Below, in pieces: positions 5,787 to 5,905 of a stretch of 5,905 nt of DNA. The number at the start of each line of letters is the position of its first letter. The first letter of the stretch is position 1. The notes beneath the pieces are model-generated. The model saw only the letters and a program-made list of their open reading frames with translations, ran no database searches and was not told where the DNA came from. The position numbers and the translations under genes are program-made. The DNA comes from JAYPHU01 sp038127535 (GTDB taxonomy: Bacteria > Pseudomonadota > Alphaproteobacteria > Rhodospirillales > UBA2165). Location: contig JAYPHU010000067.1 of NCBI GenBank assembly GCA_038127535.1, forward strand, positions 1 to 5,905. The letters are read 5' to 3'.

Positions 5787-5905
5787 ATGATCGAAACACC
5801 CCCCCGCGCACCGAAAAAACCTCTTGAGATCACCCTGCACGGCCGGACCCGGACCGACGACTATGCCTGGCTGAAAGTCGACAACTGGCAGGAGGTGATG
5901 CGCGA
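5787..5905 (+). CDS. S9-family peptidase, oligopeptidase B (protease II), N-terminal fragment
   Basis: Only the first 39 codons and two bases lie in the window. The fragment has the opening expected of oligopeptidase B: a proline-rich start (PPRAPKKP), then LHGRTRTDDYAWLK, which fits the family pattern HG-x-TR-x-DDY-x-WL at the start of the beta-propeller domain, and DNWQEVMR. These are cytosolic serine peptidases of the prolyl oligopeptidase clan that cut short peptides after Arg or Lys. The catalytic Ser/Asp/His are in the C-terminal domain, outside the window, so activity cannot be judged. The ATG at 5787 is chosen because the family motif follows at the expected distance; there is no clear ribosome binding site before it. 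The gene is separated from the soe operon by 280 bp of repeats and is probably independently transcribed. Confidence 0.72.
   Translation, partial: MIETPPRAPKKPLEITLHGRTRTDDYAWLKVDNWQEVMR

Noticed and set aside
5799..5805. C7 tract near the start of the peptidase gene as a phase-variation site
   Set aside because: Seven Cs in a proline-rich GC-rich N-terminus are easily explained by composition, and the frame continues correctly into conserved family motifs.

Overview
The window looks like ordinary chromosomal DNA from a GC-rich proteobacterium, most likely an alphaproteobacterium. This rests on the codon bias (G/C at third positions), the protein flavour of all five genes, and a palindromic intergenic repeat resembling those dispersed in Rhodospirillales-type genomes. 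The lineage is an inference; there is no rRNA or other marker here.

Layout, all genes on the + strand. (1) Bases 1-803 hold the 3' part of an isocitrate lyase/PEP mutase superfamily gene, probably an oxaloacetate decarboxylase; its true start lies before the window. (2) Bases 804-974 are an intergenic stretch with an AT-rich zone, a long hairpin followed by a T-rich tract (probable terminator or leader structure), and possible promoter/operator motifs. (3) Bases 975-5506 are a compact three-gene operon: a molybdopterin/Fe-S catalytic subunit (952 aa), a four-cluster ferredoxin-like electron-transfer subunit (242 aa) and a DmsC-like eight-helix membrane anchor (312 aa). The subunit types, sizes, gene order and lack of a Tat signal fit SoeABC, the cytoplasm-facing, quinone-reducing sulfite dehydrogenase. 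(4) Bases 5507-5786 are a 280-bp intergenic region packed with symmetric sequence: a hairpin just after the operon, a 119-bp element bounded by 10-bp inverted repeats and containing two hairpins, and a 9-bp-period CTCTGTG repeat cluster with a partial inverted arm. (5) From 5787 a new gene begins and runs off the window; its N-terminus matches S9-family oligopeptidase B (protease II), and it may be transcribed as a leaderless mRNA.

In the proposed working of the operon, SoeA oxidises sulfite to sulfate at a bis-MGD molybdenum centre in the cytoplasm. Electrons pass through its N-terminal [4Fe-4S] cluster and the four clusters of SoeB to quinone at SoeC. The sulfite would come from reduced-sulfur or organosulfonate breakdown encoded elsewhere. 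The flanking decarboxylase and peptidase have no evident functional link to it. I saw no undescribed protein system; the least explained material is the repeat-rich intergenic region 5507-5786.
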